In this document: positions 35,040 to 45,700 of the stretch, one piece after another
Numbering within the stretch: the first letter of the stretch is position 1
Layout: each line of letters begins with the position of its first letter
NCBI RefSeq assembly: GCF_002847505.1
Contig: NZ_MXAV01000035.1
Coordinates: 1 to 51,308 of the forward strand
Source: Acidithiobacillus marinus
GTDB taxonomy: Bacteria > Pseudomonadota > Gammaproteobacteria > Acidithiobacillales > Acidithiobacillaceae
DNA: 51,308 nucleotides
Direction: 5' to 3'
Position numbers and translations under genes: made by a program
Notes under the pieces: model-generated
Told to the model about the DNA's origin: nothing
The model's input: only the letters and a program-made list of their open reading frames with translations
Databases searched by the model: none

Positions 35040-36474
35040 ACGTTGGGAAGAGCAATGCATAGAAGATGATCATTTTCACGATGAATGTGGAGTGATCGGC
35101 GTTTTCGGGCATCCGGAAGCTGCCAATCTGACTTACCTGGGTCTTTATGCCCTGCAGCATCGCGGTCAGGAGTCCGCCGGTATTGTTTCGGAGGATCAGG
35201 GCAAGCTTTTTGTCCAGCGCGGTATGGGCCGGGTAGCGGATGTGTTCGGACTGGAGCAGATCAGTAAGTTACCCGGCGAACAGGCCATCGGTCACGTCCG
35301 CTATTCCACGGCGGGTGGCTCGGTACTGCGCAATACCCAACCGATTTTTATCAACTACCGGCATGGCGCTTTTGCAGTCGGGCATAATGGGAATCTGGTC
35401 AACGCCGATGAGCTGCGGGTTCGCCTGGAGCAAGAAGGGGCCATTTTTCATACCGATATGGACACCGAGGTCATCGTTCATCTGCTGGCCCGGGTGTCCG
35501 GAGATGACCCCGGTACCCGCTTGGCGGCCGCGCTGAAACAGGTATCGGGAGCTTACTCCCTGGTCTGTCTCACCGAAACCCGTTTGATCGGCGTGCGCGA
35601 CCCTATGGGTTTCCGCCCCTTGGTGCTTGGGCGGCTGATTGATTCCGGCGGTTTCGTGTTGGCCTCAGAAACCTGCGCGCTGGACTTGATGGGCGCCGAA
35701 TTTGTGCGCGATATCGAACCGGGTGAACTCATCATCATTTCCCGGGAAGGCATCGAAAGTCGCAAGCCTTTTGCCGCTTCCGAGCGCCGGATGTGTGTTT
35801 TTGAATATATTTATTTCGCCCGCCCGGATAGCGTTCTGGACGGCACCCATGTGTATTCTGCCCGTAAACGCATTGGTCAGGCCTTGGCCCGTCTGCATCC
35901 CCGCGAAGCCGATGTGGTGGTCCCCGTCCCCGATTCCGGGGTCGCAGCCGCCATGGGTTATGCGGAAGCCTCCGGGCTGCCCTTTGAGTTGGGCCTGATC
36001 CGTAATCATTATGTGGGCCGGACGTTTATTCAGCCCGCCCAGCGCGGTCGGGATTTTGGCGTCAAGGTCAAACTCAATGCCCAACCCAATATATTGCATG
36101 GCAAGCGGGTGATTCTGGTGGATGATTCAATTGTGCGGGGTACGACCAGTGCTAAAATCGTCAACCTGGTCCGTGCTGCAGGCGCCCGGGAAGTACATTT
36201 TCTGGTGAGTTCACCACCGACCACCGGTCCCTGTTACTACGGCATTGATACACCGGATCGTTCCCAATTGATTGCCGCCCAGCACAGCATTGAGGAAGTG
36301 CGCAAAATCATCGGTGCTGATACCCTGGGGTACATCAGCCTGGAGGCGCTCTATGCGGCTGTGGGATCGCAGGACAAGGGTTTTTGCGATGCCTGCTTCA
36401 GCGATGATTATCCTTTACCTACCCCTGAAGGGCATGGCTCCCGTCAGTTGCACTTACTCAAGGAGGCGAAATGA
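35029..36474 (+). CDS. purF: Amidophosphoribosyltransferase PurF, propeptide and Fe-S type
   Basis: PurF makes phosphoribosylamine from PRPP and glutamine, committing to purine synthesis. Only TTG 35029 gives a plausible start; no ATG or GTG is in frame before the conserved DECGVIG. That leaves a 19-residue propeptide ahead of catalytic Cys20, to be removed by self-cleavage. Downstream are LQHRGQESAGI, NGNLVNADELR and the PRPP loop VILVDDSIVRGTTS. Cys256 (RRMCVFEYIYF), Cys402 (GPCYYGIDTP), Cys453 and Cys456 (FCDACF) match the order and nearly the spacing of the four cluster-binding cysteines of Bacillus subtilis PurF. The E. coli enzyme lacks both propeptide and cluster. Length 481. It overlaps metZ by 4 nt. 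Confidence 0.95.
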   Translation: MHIERWEEQCIEDDHFHDECGVIGVFGHPEAANLTYLGLYALQHRGQESAGIVSEDQGKLFVQRGMGRVADVFGLEQISKLPGEQAIGHVRYSTAGGSVLRNTQPIFINYRHGAFAVGHNGNLVNADELRVRLEQEGAIFHTDMDTEVIVHLLARVSGDDPGTRLAAALKQVSGAYSLVCLTETRLIGVRDPMGFRPLVLGRLIDSGGFVLASETCALDLMGAEFVRDIEPGELIIISREGIESRKPFAASERRMCVFEYIYFARPDSVLDGTHVYSARKRIGQALARLHPREADVVVPVPDSGVAAAMGYAEASGLPFELGLIRNHYVGRTFIQPAQRGRDFGVKVKLNAQPNILHGKRVILVDDSIVRGTTSAKIVNLVRAAGAREVHFLVSSPPTTGPCYYGIDTPDRSQLIAAQHSIEEVRKIIGADTLGYISLEALYAAVGSQDKGFCDACFSDDYPLPTPEGHGSRQLHLLKEAK

Positions 36475-37682
36475 GTTCAGACGAAACAGACTGGAGCGCA
36501 CAACTCCGTCCCGAAACCCTGGCCATTCGTTCCGGTATTCACCGGACCCAGGAGCAGGAGCACAGCGAGGCGATTTTTCCGACATCCAGTTTTGTATTTG
36601 GATCAGCAGAGGAGGCGGCAGAACGCTTTGCCGGAAGGGCGCCGGGCAACATCTACGCGCGTTTCACCAATCCGACAGTACGCACTTTCGAAGAACGTCT
36701 GGCCGCTCTGGAAGGTGCCGAGGCTTGTGTGGCTACGGCATCGGGGATGGCTGCCTGTATGACTGCGTTCATGGGCTTATTGAAAGCAGGCGATCATATT
36801 GTCGCCTCGCGGTCCATTTTCGGAACGACACTGCAACTGCTCAGTACCATTCTCAGTCGTTTTGGCGTCGAGACCACCTATGTGCCCCTGGCGGATCTGG
36901 ATGCCTGGAAGGCCGCCATTCGTCCCGAAACCCGGCTATTGTTTCTGGAAACACCGTCCAATCCCTTGACGGAAATTGGTGATCTGAAAGCTTTGGCTGA
37001 TCTGGCCCATGCCCATGACGCCTGGCTGGTGGTAGATAACTGTTTTTGTACCCCGGCCTTGCAGCAACCCCTGAAATTCGGCGCGGATCTGGTACTGCAT
37101 TCTGCTACCAAGTATCTGGATGGGCAGGGGAGAACCCTGGGGGGGGCTGTTTGCGGCAGCAATGCCCTGTTGAATAATGGCCCACGTAATTTTGTCCGCA
37201 CTGCCGGACCGAGCTTGAGCCCCTTTAATGCCTGGGTGCAGCTCAAGGGTCTGGAAACCCTGGCTTTGCGCATGGAAAAGCACTGTCAGAATGCCCAGCA
37301 GATAGCCGAATGGCTGGCCGCCCGCCCGGAAGTGGAAAGGGTGTATTTCCCGGGTCTGAACAGTCATCCCCAACAGGCGCTGGCGGCGCAGCAACAAAGT
37401 CGTCCCGGGGCCATCCTGTCCTTTGACCTGAAGGGAGGACAAGACGCGGCCTGGCGCTTCGTCAATGGTCTGCGGCTGCTGTCTCTGACGGCGAACCTGG
37501 GGGACACCAAAACCACCATTACCCATCCCGCCAGCACTACGCACAGCCGAGTCAGCCCCGAAGTCCGGGCCGCAGCCGGTCTGGGCGATGGCTTACTGCG
37601 CATCAGCGTCGGGCTGGAGCATGTGGATGATCTTCAGGATGATCTGCACCGGGGTTTTGCCGCTGCCACTATCACGACCTGA
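36471..37682 (+). CDS. metZ: O-succinylhomoserine sulfhydrylase MetZ
   Basis: A 403-residue PLP enzyme of the Cys/Met metabolism family that joins sulfide to activated homoserine to give homocysteine directly. PLP-binding Lys is in HSATKYLDGQGRTLGGAV (about residue 212); other family parts are YARFTNPTVRTFEERLAALEGAE, ATASGMAA, LETPSNPLTEI and VVDNCFCTPALQQP. DGQGR after the Lys and the purF-metZ neighbourhood, as in Pseudomonas, favour MetZ over MetB or MetC. Last gene of the run that starts at trpF. Confidence 0.92.
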   Translation: MSSDETDWSAQLRPETLAIRSGIHRTQEQEHSEAIFPTSSFVFGSAEEAAERFAGRAPGNIYARFTNPTVRTFEERLAALEGAEACVATASGMAACMTAFMGLLKAGDHIVASRSIFGTTLQLLSTILSRFGVETTYVPLADLDAWKAAIRPETRLLFLETPSNPLTEIGDLKALADLAHAHDAWLVVDNCFCTPALQQPLKFGADLVLHSATKYLDGQGRTLGGAVCGSNALLNNGPRNFVRTAGPSLSPFNAWVQLKGLETLALRMEKHCQNAQQIAEWLAARPEVERVYFPGLNSHPQQALAAQQQSRPGAILSFDLKGGQDAAWRFVNGLRLLSLTANLGDTKTTITHPASTTHSRVSPEVRAAAGLGDGLLRISVGLEHVDDLQDDLHRGFAAATITT

Positions 37683-37744
37683 TTTGCGCTATGCTGAGTG
37701 GATAGTGCGCTGTTTCCTTTTACTTTACCGACGGAGATAAAGAG

Positions 37745-38338
37745 ATGACAAGATTCCGTGCCTTACAACGTCATGGCCTCCAGCCCGATACCCGTGTCTG
37801 TCTGTTTGATGATGGCTTGCCCCTGAGTCTTGCGCCGGAAGCTCCGGCACTGAAAAGCATGACCGATTTGCGGCGAGTACCGGCAGCGTCCATCAAGCCC
37901 GAAGCCAGTATTGATCAGGCCATGCTGCGTATGATTCATATGGGAGTCCGCCTGCTCTTTGTTCTGGATGAATTGGGTGTTCTGGTGGGTCTGATTACCG
38001 CAAGAGATATCATGGGCGAAAAACCGGTACGTCTGGCTGCCGAAGAACACATCGCCCGTGAAAATATTCATGTCCAGAATGTGATGGTGCCGTTGGAGCA
38101 GATTGATGCACTTGATTTGCCGGAAGTGGAGCGTTCCTCGGTGGGGGATATTGTCCTCACCCTGCGCAAGGCCGGTCGTCAGCATGCCCTGGTTCGCGAA
38201 GAAACACCCCACGGTACTGAAATTCGCGGTATTTTTTCTATCAGCCAGATCGCACGGCAGTTAGGCATTACGTTGCCCAGTAATGATGTGGTCCAAAGTT
38301 TTGCCGGGCTGGAGCAGCTCATTGCCAGTGATGAATGA
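37745..38338 (+). CDS. CBS-domain pair protein
   Basis: A 197-residue soluble protein made mainly of two CBS motifs. The first spans about residues 45-100 (RRVPAASIKPEASIDQAMLRMIHMGVRLLFVLDELGVLVGLITARDIMG) and the second about 113-185 (VQNVMVPLEQIDALDLPEVERSSVGDIVLTLRKAGRQHALVREETPHGTEIRGIFSISQIARQL). CBS pairs bind adenine nucleotides and usually regulate partners; no enzyme domain is present. GGAGATAAAGAG precedes the ATG. It stands alone, 62 nt after metZ and 41 nt before a CNNM/CorC-type gene that also has CBS motifs. No specific role can be assigned. Confidence 0.85.
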   Translation: MTRFRALQRHGLQPDTRVCLFDDGLPLSLAPEAPALKSMTDLRRVPAASIKPEASIDQAMLRMIHMGVRLLFVLDELGVLVGLITARDIMGEKPVRLAAEEHIARENIHVQNVMVPLEQIDALDLPEVERSSVGDIVLTLRKAGRQHALVREETPHGTEIRGIFSISQIARQLGITLPSNDVVQSFAGLEQLIASDE

Positions 38339-38379
38339 AGTGGACTGGAGCGGGTTGCCGCATGTGAGGACTTACTCCG

Positions 38380-39705
38380 GTGACTGAAGCCAATGGGCTG
38401 CTGCTTGCAGCCCTCTTGATTTTGCTGAATGGATTTTTTGTGGCGGCAGAATTTGCTCTGGTCCGTTTGCGCAGTACCCATGCGCGCACTCTAGCCCAGG
38501 AGCATGGCTTGCGGGGCCGCATTCTGGTGCGGATGCATGGTCGGCTCGATGCCTACCTGTCGGCTACCCAGTTGGGCATTACTTTTGCTTCTCTGGGTAT
38601 TGGCTGGATTGGTGAGCCGGCCATGGCCCGTTTGCTGGAACCCATACTGGGTTTTTTCGGCGTCAGCAATCCTGCTATTCTTCAGTCTGTCGCGCTGGCC
38701 CTGGGTTTTGCATTGGTGTCCTTTGTCGTCATCGTCATTGGCGAACTGGTACCCAAATCCCTGGCCATCCGCAAAGTGGAGGCGGTGTCCCTGTGGACGG
38801 GGGCGCCGCTTTACGCTTTTTATTGGCTGATGTACCCGGCCATCTGGATACTCAACGGGGCCACGCGCATTGTCTTGCGGGTGTTTGCTCTGCGTCTTGA
38901 TCAACATGCCGGCGATGCGCCCCATTCCCGGGATGAACTGGCCATGATTCTGGCCCTCAGCCAGGCCCAGGGAACGCTGGGGCAACGCACGGGCGATATT
39001 CTTGATCGGACCCTAGAATTCAGCGAATTGACCGCGGGCGATTTGATGCGCCCCGCTGCGGATATGATTTGTCTGATGCGCGAAGACAGTCCCGCAGAAA
39101 CCCGGACACTGATGTTGCGCCATCGTTTCACCCGCTATCCGGTCTGCGAGGGTGACCGCCAGCATGTCATCGGCCTGCTGCATGTCAAGGATGCTTTTGC
39201 GCGGTTGGCGCGCCACGGGGGATTGGGCGATCTCAAGAATCTACTGCGCCCCCTGCCTGCGGTGAATAGAGCTTTGCCGGCTATGGATCTGCTCAGTCAT
39301 TTCCGTTCCGGTCACCCGCATTTTGCCCTAGTGGTGGATGATCTGGGTACTATCACCGGCTTTGTGACCCTGGACCACGTTCTGGAGAGTCTCCTCGGCG
39401 TCATTCCCGATGAGTTCCGGCACCAGCGCAAGGAATGGCAGCGGCGCCTGGATGGTAGTTGGGTGGGCTCGGGCAGTCTTTCCCTCTACTCTCTGGAGCG
39501 CTGTCTGGATCGGGATATTGACGAGGATGCGGCAGATACCATCGGTGGACTGGTCATGCGACAACTGGACAGAGTCCCGGAGGAGGGCGAGCGGGTGCAT
39601 TTTTCCGATTTTGATGTGCTGGTATTGCGCAAGAAAGGTCCGCGCATTACCCAGGTGCAAGTGATTCCCCATCCGTTAGAGGATGAAACGGAAGGATTTT
39701 CTTGA
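38380..39705 (+). CDS. CNNM/CorC (hemolysin C-like) transporter-associated membrane protein
   Basis: A 441-residue inner-membrane protein of the HlyC/CorC (UPF0053) group. The N-terminal DUF21/CNNM domain has several spans (about residues 3-25, 60-85, 95-120 and 130-150) and the family's GFFVAAEFALVRLRSTH and GELVPKSLAIRK sequences. A CBS pair follows (about 200-335: MRPAADMICLM, RFTRYPVCEGDRQHVIGLLHVKD, FALVVDDLGTITGFVTLDHV). A C-terminal transporter-associated domain (about 355-435, DETIGGLVM-like DTIGGLVMRQLDRVPEEGE) ends it. Family members are tied to magnesium or cobalt transport and membrane stress. Start is GTG 38380. Confidence 0.92.
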   Translation: MTEANGLLLAALLILLNGFFVAAEFALVRLRSTHARTLAQEHGLRGRILVRMHGRLDAYLSATQLGITFASLGIGWIGEPAMARLLEPILGFFGVSNPAILQSVALALGFALVSFVVIVIGELVPKSLAIRKVEAVSLWTGAPLYAFYWLMYPAIWILNGATRIVLRVFALRLDQHAGDAPHSRDELAMILALSQAQGTLGQRTGDILDRTLEFSELTAGDLMRPAADMICLMREDSPAETRTLMLRHRFTRYPVCEGDRQHVIGLLHVKDAFARLARHGGLGDLKNLLRPLPAVNRALPAMDLLSHFRSGHPHFALVVDDLGTITGFVTLDHVLESLLGVIPDEFRHQRKEWQRRLDGSWVGSGSLSLYSLERCLDRDIDEDAADTIGGLVMRQLDRVPEEGERVHFSDFDVLVLRKKGPRITQVQVIPHPLEDETEGFS

Positions 39706-39716
39706 ACAGAGACCAT

Positions 39717-41885
<2,169 letters not shown>

Positions 41886-41916
41886 GGGCGCCCTCTAACC
41901 TGATCAGGAGTGGATC

Positions 41917-42252
41917 ATGAGTTTTTCACCGATTGCCAATGCCTATGCCGGAACTGCAGCCGGTGGGGGATCAGACTCTGGACTGATCATGATAGTGTAC
42001 ATCCTGGTCTTTGGCGCCATCATCTATTTCATGATGATTCGCCCGCAGATGAAAAAAACCAAAGAGCAGCGTCAGCTCATGGCATCTCTTTCCAAGGGTG
42101 ACGAGGTGGTTACTCTGGGCGGACTTGCCGGGCGCGTCATGCAAATGGGCGACGAATATCTGCATATTGAAGTCGCTGAAGGGGTTACGGTGAAAGTCCA
42201 AAAAGCGGCGGTCACTCTGTTGCTTCCCAAAGGGACTCTGAAAAAACTTTAA
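41917..42252 (+). CDS. yajC: Sec translocase accessory subunit YajC
   Basis: A 111-residue single-span protein that associates with SecDF. The span is at about residues 25-42 (LIMIVYILVFGAIIYFMMI), followed by the family signature RPQMKKTKEQRQLMASLSKGDEVVTLGGLAGRV. ATCAGGAG precedes the ATG. The tgt-yajC-secD-secF order is the usual one. Confidence 0.95.
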   Translation: MSFSPIANAYAGTAAGGGSDSGLIMIVYILVFGAIIYFMMIRPQMKKTKEQRQLMASLSKGDEVVTLGGLAGRVMQMGDEYLHIEVAEGVTVKVQKAAVTLLLPKGTLKKL

Positions 42253-42261
42253 GGCCTGTTC

Positions 42262-44046
42262 ATGACCCGTTATCCGTGGTGGAAGTATCTGATTATTCTT
42301 TTGGTGGTGATCCCTGCCTTTTTGTATGCGCTACCCAATTTTTATGGCTGGTATGCCGCTGTAGAAGTACGCGCACCCATCGGCACCATCATTCCACCCG
42401 TGGCGACGCTGCAAGGCTGGCTGCAGGATGCCAAAATTCCGGTGACCCGGGTCAGCAGCAATCCCAAAGGCAGCACTTTTTTCTTTCCCAATGATAATGC
42501 CCAGGGGCTGGCAGAAACTTTGCTTCAGGAAAAACTGCCGGCCAATGCCCAGGTTATTTTATCGCAAATGTCTGCCGAGCCTGATTGGCTGAGAGCCATT
42601 GGCGGTAAGCCGGTCAATTTGGGTCTGGATTTGCGGGGCGGGGTGTATTTGCTGTTGCGGGTCGATACGGATGCGGTCATCAAGCACGCCCTGGAACAGG
42701 ATAGTGGTAGTTTGCGGACTTTTCTGCGTCACAAGGATCTCCAGTATCTGGCCATCAACAATACGAACCCCAGTTCTCTGGCCATTGAAATGGCCAGTCC
42801 GGCCCTGGCCCAGCAGGCACAAAAAGCCATCGCCCAGCAGTACCCCGATTATGCGGTCAGCGTCCTGCCTAAAGGCATCATTGATGTGACCATCACTCCC
42901 GATGCCGCCAAAAAAATGAAAGATGATGCCTTGCAGCAGGCAATTGTCGTCATTCGTAATCGTATTGATGAACTGGGGGTTTCGGAACCGGTCATTCAGC
43001 GTCAGGGAATGGAGCATATTGCGGTGCAGTTGCCGGGGGTGCAGGATACCCAACGCGCCAAGTCTATTATTGGATCCACCGCGCAACTGGAATTCAAGAT
43101 GGTGGATGATCAGGCCAACATGGCCGATGCCCTGAAGGGTCAACTTCCCCCAGGAACTGCCTTGTATTACGGGCTGCATGGTTCACCTTATGTGCTGTAT
43201 ACCGATACGGTATTGACGGGCCGCTATTTGAGTAATGCCAGCGCCGGGGTGGATAACAATAATGGCGAATCCATCATTAACGTCAGCTTTAACAATGCCG
43301 GCACCCGGATTTTTGGTGATCTGACCAGTAAAAATGTCGGTAAGCGCATGGCGATTCTGCTGGATAACAAAGTGGTGACGGCGCCCGTCATTCGCGAAGC
43401 CATCACCGGCGGCAGAGCCCAGATTACCGGCTTCGCCAATCTCAAGGCCGCCAGTAATGCTGCCATCGAGCTGCGGGCAGGCGCATTACCTGCGCCGGTA
43501 CATATTTCCGAGGAACGCACGGTAGGTCCCACCCTGGGTCAGGATTCCATTCATGACGGGGTCATGGCGGTGCTGTTTGGGATGATTTTTGTGGTTGCTT
43601 TCATGACTATTTACTATCGGGCCTTTGGCTTGATCGCAGATATGGCTATTCTGGTCAATATTCTTGCCATTCTAGCAGTGCTGTCCTTGATGGGCGGGAC
43701 CCTGACCTTACCGGGTATTGCCGGGATTGTGTTGAAAATCGGTTTGGCGGTGGATGCCAATGTGCTGGTATTTGAACGCATTCGTGAGGAGTTGCGTCAT
43801 GGTATGAGTGTCCGGGCCGCCATTGATGCAGGATTCAAAAAAGCCTTTGCGACTATTGTGGACTCGAATATTACGGTGTTGATTGCTGCCCTGGTGCTCT
43901 TTCAGTTTGGTACTGGGGCCATCAAGGGCTTTGCACTGGTGCTGACCATTGGCGTGATCACCTCCATGTTTACTGCGACCATGATGAGTCGCGGGATTAT
44001 CGAACGCGTCCTCGGCAAGCGACGCATTCAAAAGCTCTATATTTGA
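42262..44046 (+). CDS. secD: Protein translocase subunit SecD
   Basis: SecD uses the proton gradient with SecF to pull exported proteins across the inner membrane. 594 residues. The first span is at about residues 5-25, followed by a large periplasmic part beginning with VNLGLDLRGGVYLLLRVD (motif D1) and including the P1 head and base. IISVSFNNAGTRIF-like and KVVTAPVIREAITGGRAQITG follow (D3/D4). The C-terminal five spans include LLDPTL-type TVGPTLGQDSIHDGV, LTLPGIAGIVLKIGLAVDANVLVFERIREEL with the conserved Asp. Nine bases separate it from yajC and secF on either side. Confidence 0.96.
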   Translation: MTRYPWWKYLIILLVVIPAFLYALPNFYGWYAAVEVRAPIGTIIPPVATLQGWLQDAKIPVTRVSSNPKGSTFFFPNDNAQGLAETLLQEKLPANAQVILSQMSAEPDWLRAIGGKPVNLGLDLRGGVYLLLRVDTDAVIKHALEQDSGSLRTFLRHKDLQYLAINNTNPSSLAIEMASPALAQQAQKAIAQQYPDYAVSVLPKGIIDVTITPDAAKKMKDDALQQAIVVIRNRIDELGVSEPVIQRQGMEHIAVQLPGVQDTQRAKSIIGSTAQLEFKMVDDQANMADALKGQLPPGTALYYGLHGSPYVLYTDTVLTGRYLSNASAGVDNNNGESIINVSFNNAGTRIFGDLTSKNVGKRMAILLDNKVVTAPVIREAITGGRAQITGFANLKAASNAAIELRAGALPAPVHISEERTVGPTLGQDSIHDGVMAVLFGMIFVVAFMTIYYRAFGLIADMAILVNILAILAVLSLMGGTLTLPGIAGIVLKIGLAVDANVLVFERIREELRHGMSVRAAIDAGFKKAFATIVDSNITVLIAALVLFQFGTGAIKGFALVLTIGVITSMFTATMMSRGIIERVLGKRRIQKLYI

Positions 44047-44055
44047 GGCCAAGCC

Positions 44056-45006
44056 ATGGAATTATTTAAAGCACGGACCCATGTGGATTTCATGTCGAGA
44101 CGCTGGATCTTTCTCGGTGTATCGGCGCTGCTGATTGTGGCCTCCGTAGCGGTTTTTCTGGTGCGTGGGCTCAATTACAGCATCGATTTTACGGGTGGCA
44201 CGCTGGTGGAGCTGGCTTTCAGCAAAACTCCGGATCTGGGCGCAGTGCGAGGTACTCTAACCAAGGCTGGTTTTCACAATGTAGTCGTACAAACCTTTGG
44301 TGGGGATCATGACCTGCTGATTCGTTTACGGACGCAACCGGGGGAGAGTAGTGCAGTTGGCACCCGTATTTTGCAGGTGTTTCAGAAAAACCAGGCCGCC
44401 TATCCTGACGTACAGCTCCGGCGCACTGAGTATGTGGGCCCGGAAGTCGGCAAAGAGCTCCGCAACAAGGGTATCATGGCCTTGATTATTGTGACGCTGG
44501 GGATTCTGATTTATGTAGGTTTTCGCTTTGAATGGCGCTTTGCGGTAGGTGGGGTGCTGGCCATGCTCCATGATCCTATTCTGGTGGTGGGTTTTTTTGC
44601 CATCAGTCAGGAAGAGTTTTCTTTGACGGTTATCGCCGCCTTGCTGGTCATTATGGGTTACTCGCTCAACGACACCGTGGTGGTGTTTGACCGTATGCGT
44701 GAAGATCTTCGCGCCTCACGCAGCGGGGATGTGGCGGGAATTTTCAATGTAGCCATCAATGAAACCCTGTCCAGGACCGTCATCACCAGCTTTATCACCT
44801 TCATGGTGGCGCTCTCCCTGTTTTTGTTTGGCGGACCGGTCATTCATGGTTTCGCCACAGCCCTGGTCATTGGCGTAGTGGTCGGCACCTACTCCTCCAT
44901 ATTTGTCGCCAGTCCCATTGCCCTGTGGTTGGGGCTGAAGCGTGAACATGTGCTCAAACGCCAGTTCATTAGCTCCAAGGATCGTAATGATGGCGCCCGT
45001 TTGTAA
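44056..45006 (+). CDS. secF: Protein translocase subunit SecF
   Basis: SecD partner, 316 residues. The first span (about residues 16-36) leads to LNYSIDFTGGTLVELAFS (family motif), then RTEYVGPEVGKELRNKGI. The C-terminal spans carry YVGFRFEWRFAVGGVLAMLHDPILVVGFF, ALLVIMGYSLNDTVVVFDRMRE with conserved Asp, and NETLSRTVITS. Last core gene before the AT-rich region. Only a U-less hairpin follows (45082-45099). Confidence 0.96.
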   Translation: MELFKARTHVDFMSRRWIFLGVSALLIVASVAVFLVRGLNYSIDFTGGTLVELAFSKTPDLGAVRGTLTKAGFHNVVVQTFGGDHDLLIRLRTQPGESSAVGTRILQVFQKNQAAYPDVQLRRTEYVGPEVGKELRNKGIMALIIVTLGILIYVGFRFEWRFAVGGVLAMLHDPILVVGFFAISQEEFSLTVIAALLVIMGYSLNDTVVVFDRMREDLRASRSGDVAGIFNVAINETLSRTVITSFITFMVALSLFLFGGPVIHGFATALVIGVVVGTYSSIFVASPIALWLGLKREHVLKRQFISSKDRNDGARL

Positions 45007-45081
45007 GGATCAGGATTATTCCTGACAGCAGAGTTGAAGTTGTTAGTATAAGCGAATTTTCAGGACGCTTTGATGAGAAAC

Positions 45082-45099
45082 AGGGCTTGCCGAAGCCCT
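45082..45099. other. Perfect 7-bp hairpin between secF and tRNA-Ser
   Basis: AGGGCTT, loop GCCG, AAGCCCT: a perfect short stem. No U-run follows, so it is not a standard intrinsic terminator. It might mark the 3' end of the secF message or be part of a small repeated element; the window has no second copy that I noticed. Confidence 0.3.
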
Positions 45100-45125
45100 C
45101 ATGAAAGCTTAATGTATGCCTCCAC

Positions 45126-45217
45126 GGAGAGGTACCGAAGTGGCCATAACGGCGCCGACTCGAAATCGGATGGGGGTTAATAGCCCCACGTGGGTTCGAA
45201 TCCCACCCTCTCCGCCA
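45126..45217 (+). tRNA. tRNA-Ser(CGA)
   Basis: GGAGAGG at 45126-45132 pairs with CCTCTCC at 45207-45213, followed by G and an encoded CCA. The anticodon loop CTCGAAA gives anticodon CGA, reading UCG serine codons. A long variable arm (TGGGGGTTAATAGCCCCA region) and the T-arm GTGGG-TTCGAAT-CCCAC are present; 92 nt with CCA, as expected of a class II serine tRNA. It is complete, and the base composition changes sharply to AT-rich right after it. Confidence 0.97.
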
Positions 45218-45700
45218 CCACACAAAATATCGCTTGGGGTAAAGAATTTATAGAACCGAGCTTATGACCGCTATCCTGCGGCCTACCATAAATAAACATA
45301 GCAGAATCATTGTTGGCATCGCTGGATAAGTACAACGGAGATGTAAGCATATATTCAAATAAAAAGCAGTAAAAAATGAATAGGTTATAAAAATCAAAGA
45401 GTAATATAGCTCAAGAAGACACTGGTTAATCAAGATGTAATAATTATAATACAGATTGATCAATATGTAACCTATTGATTACAATTGCACTTGTCTATCA
45501 TGGTGAGTATTATAGTATAAAATCTAGTACAAAAAAATTGATAGGATAAGTTGTGATAGGCTAACTATCTGATATGGTGCAACAAAAAAATAGGCACGAT
45601 TTGTGCTATAGATGAAATAATGCGCAAATGTAAATTATAAAGATGTAAACATGGAAAACATTCAATCTCTTTGTGAAGAATATAAGTAAAGGAAGTCTTG
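45218..45700. other. AT-rich intergenic region upstream of the exopolysaccharide-type genes
   Basis: About 480 nt without a supportable gene. It is much richer in A and T than the preceding DNA. It holds several -10-like boxes (TATAAT in ATAATTATAATACAG near 45440-45450; TATTAT followed by TATAAA near 45508-45520) and small dyads such as TTGATCAA and TGTAA...TTACA near 45456-45485. The promoter of the next operon is probably here, but I cannot choose between candidates. No integrase or transposase remnant was seen. Confidence 0.5.

Noticed and set aside
44969-45223. Minus-strand reading with WDSNPRGA
   Set aside because: Antisense of tRNA-Ser; a well-known false protein pattern.
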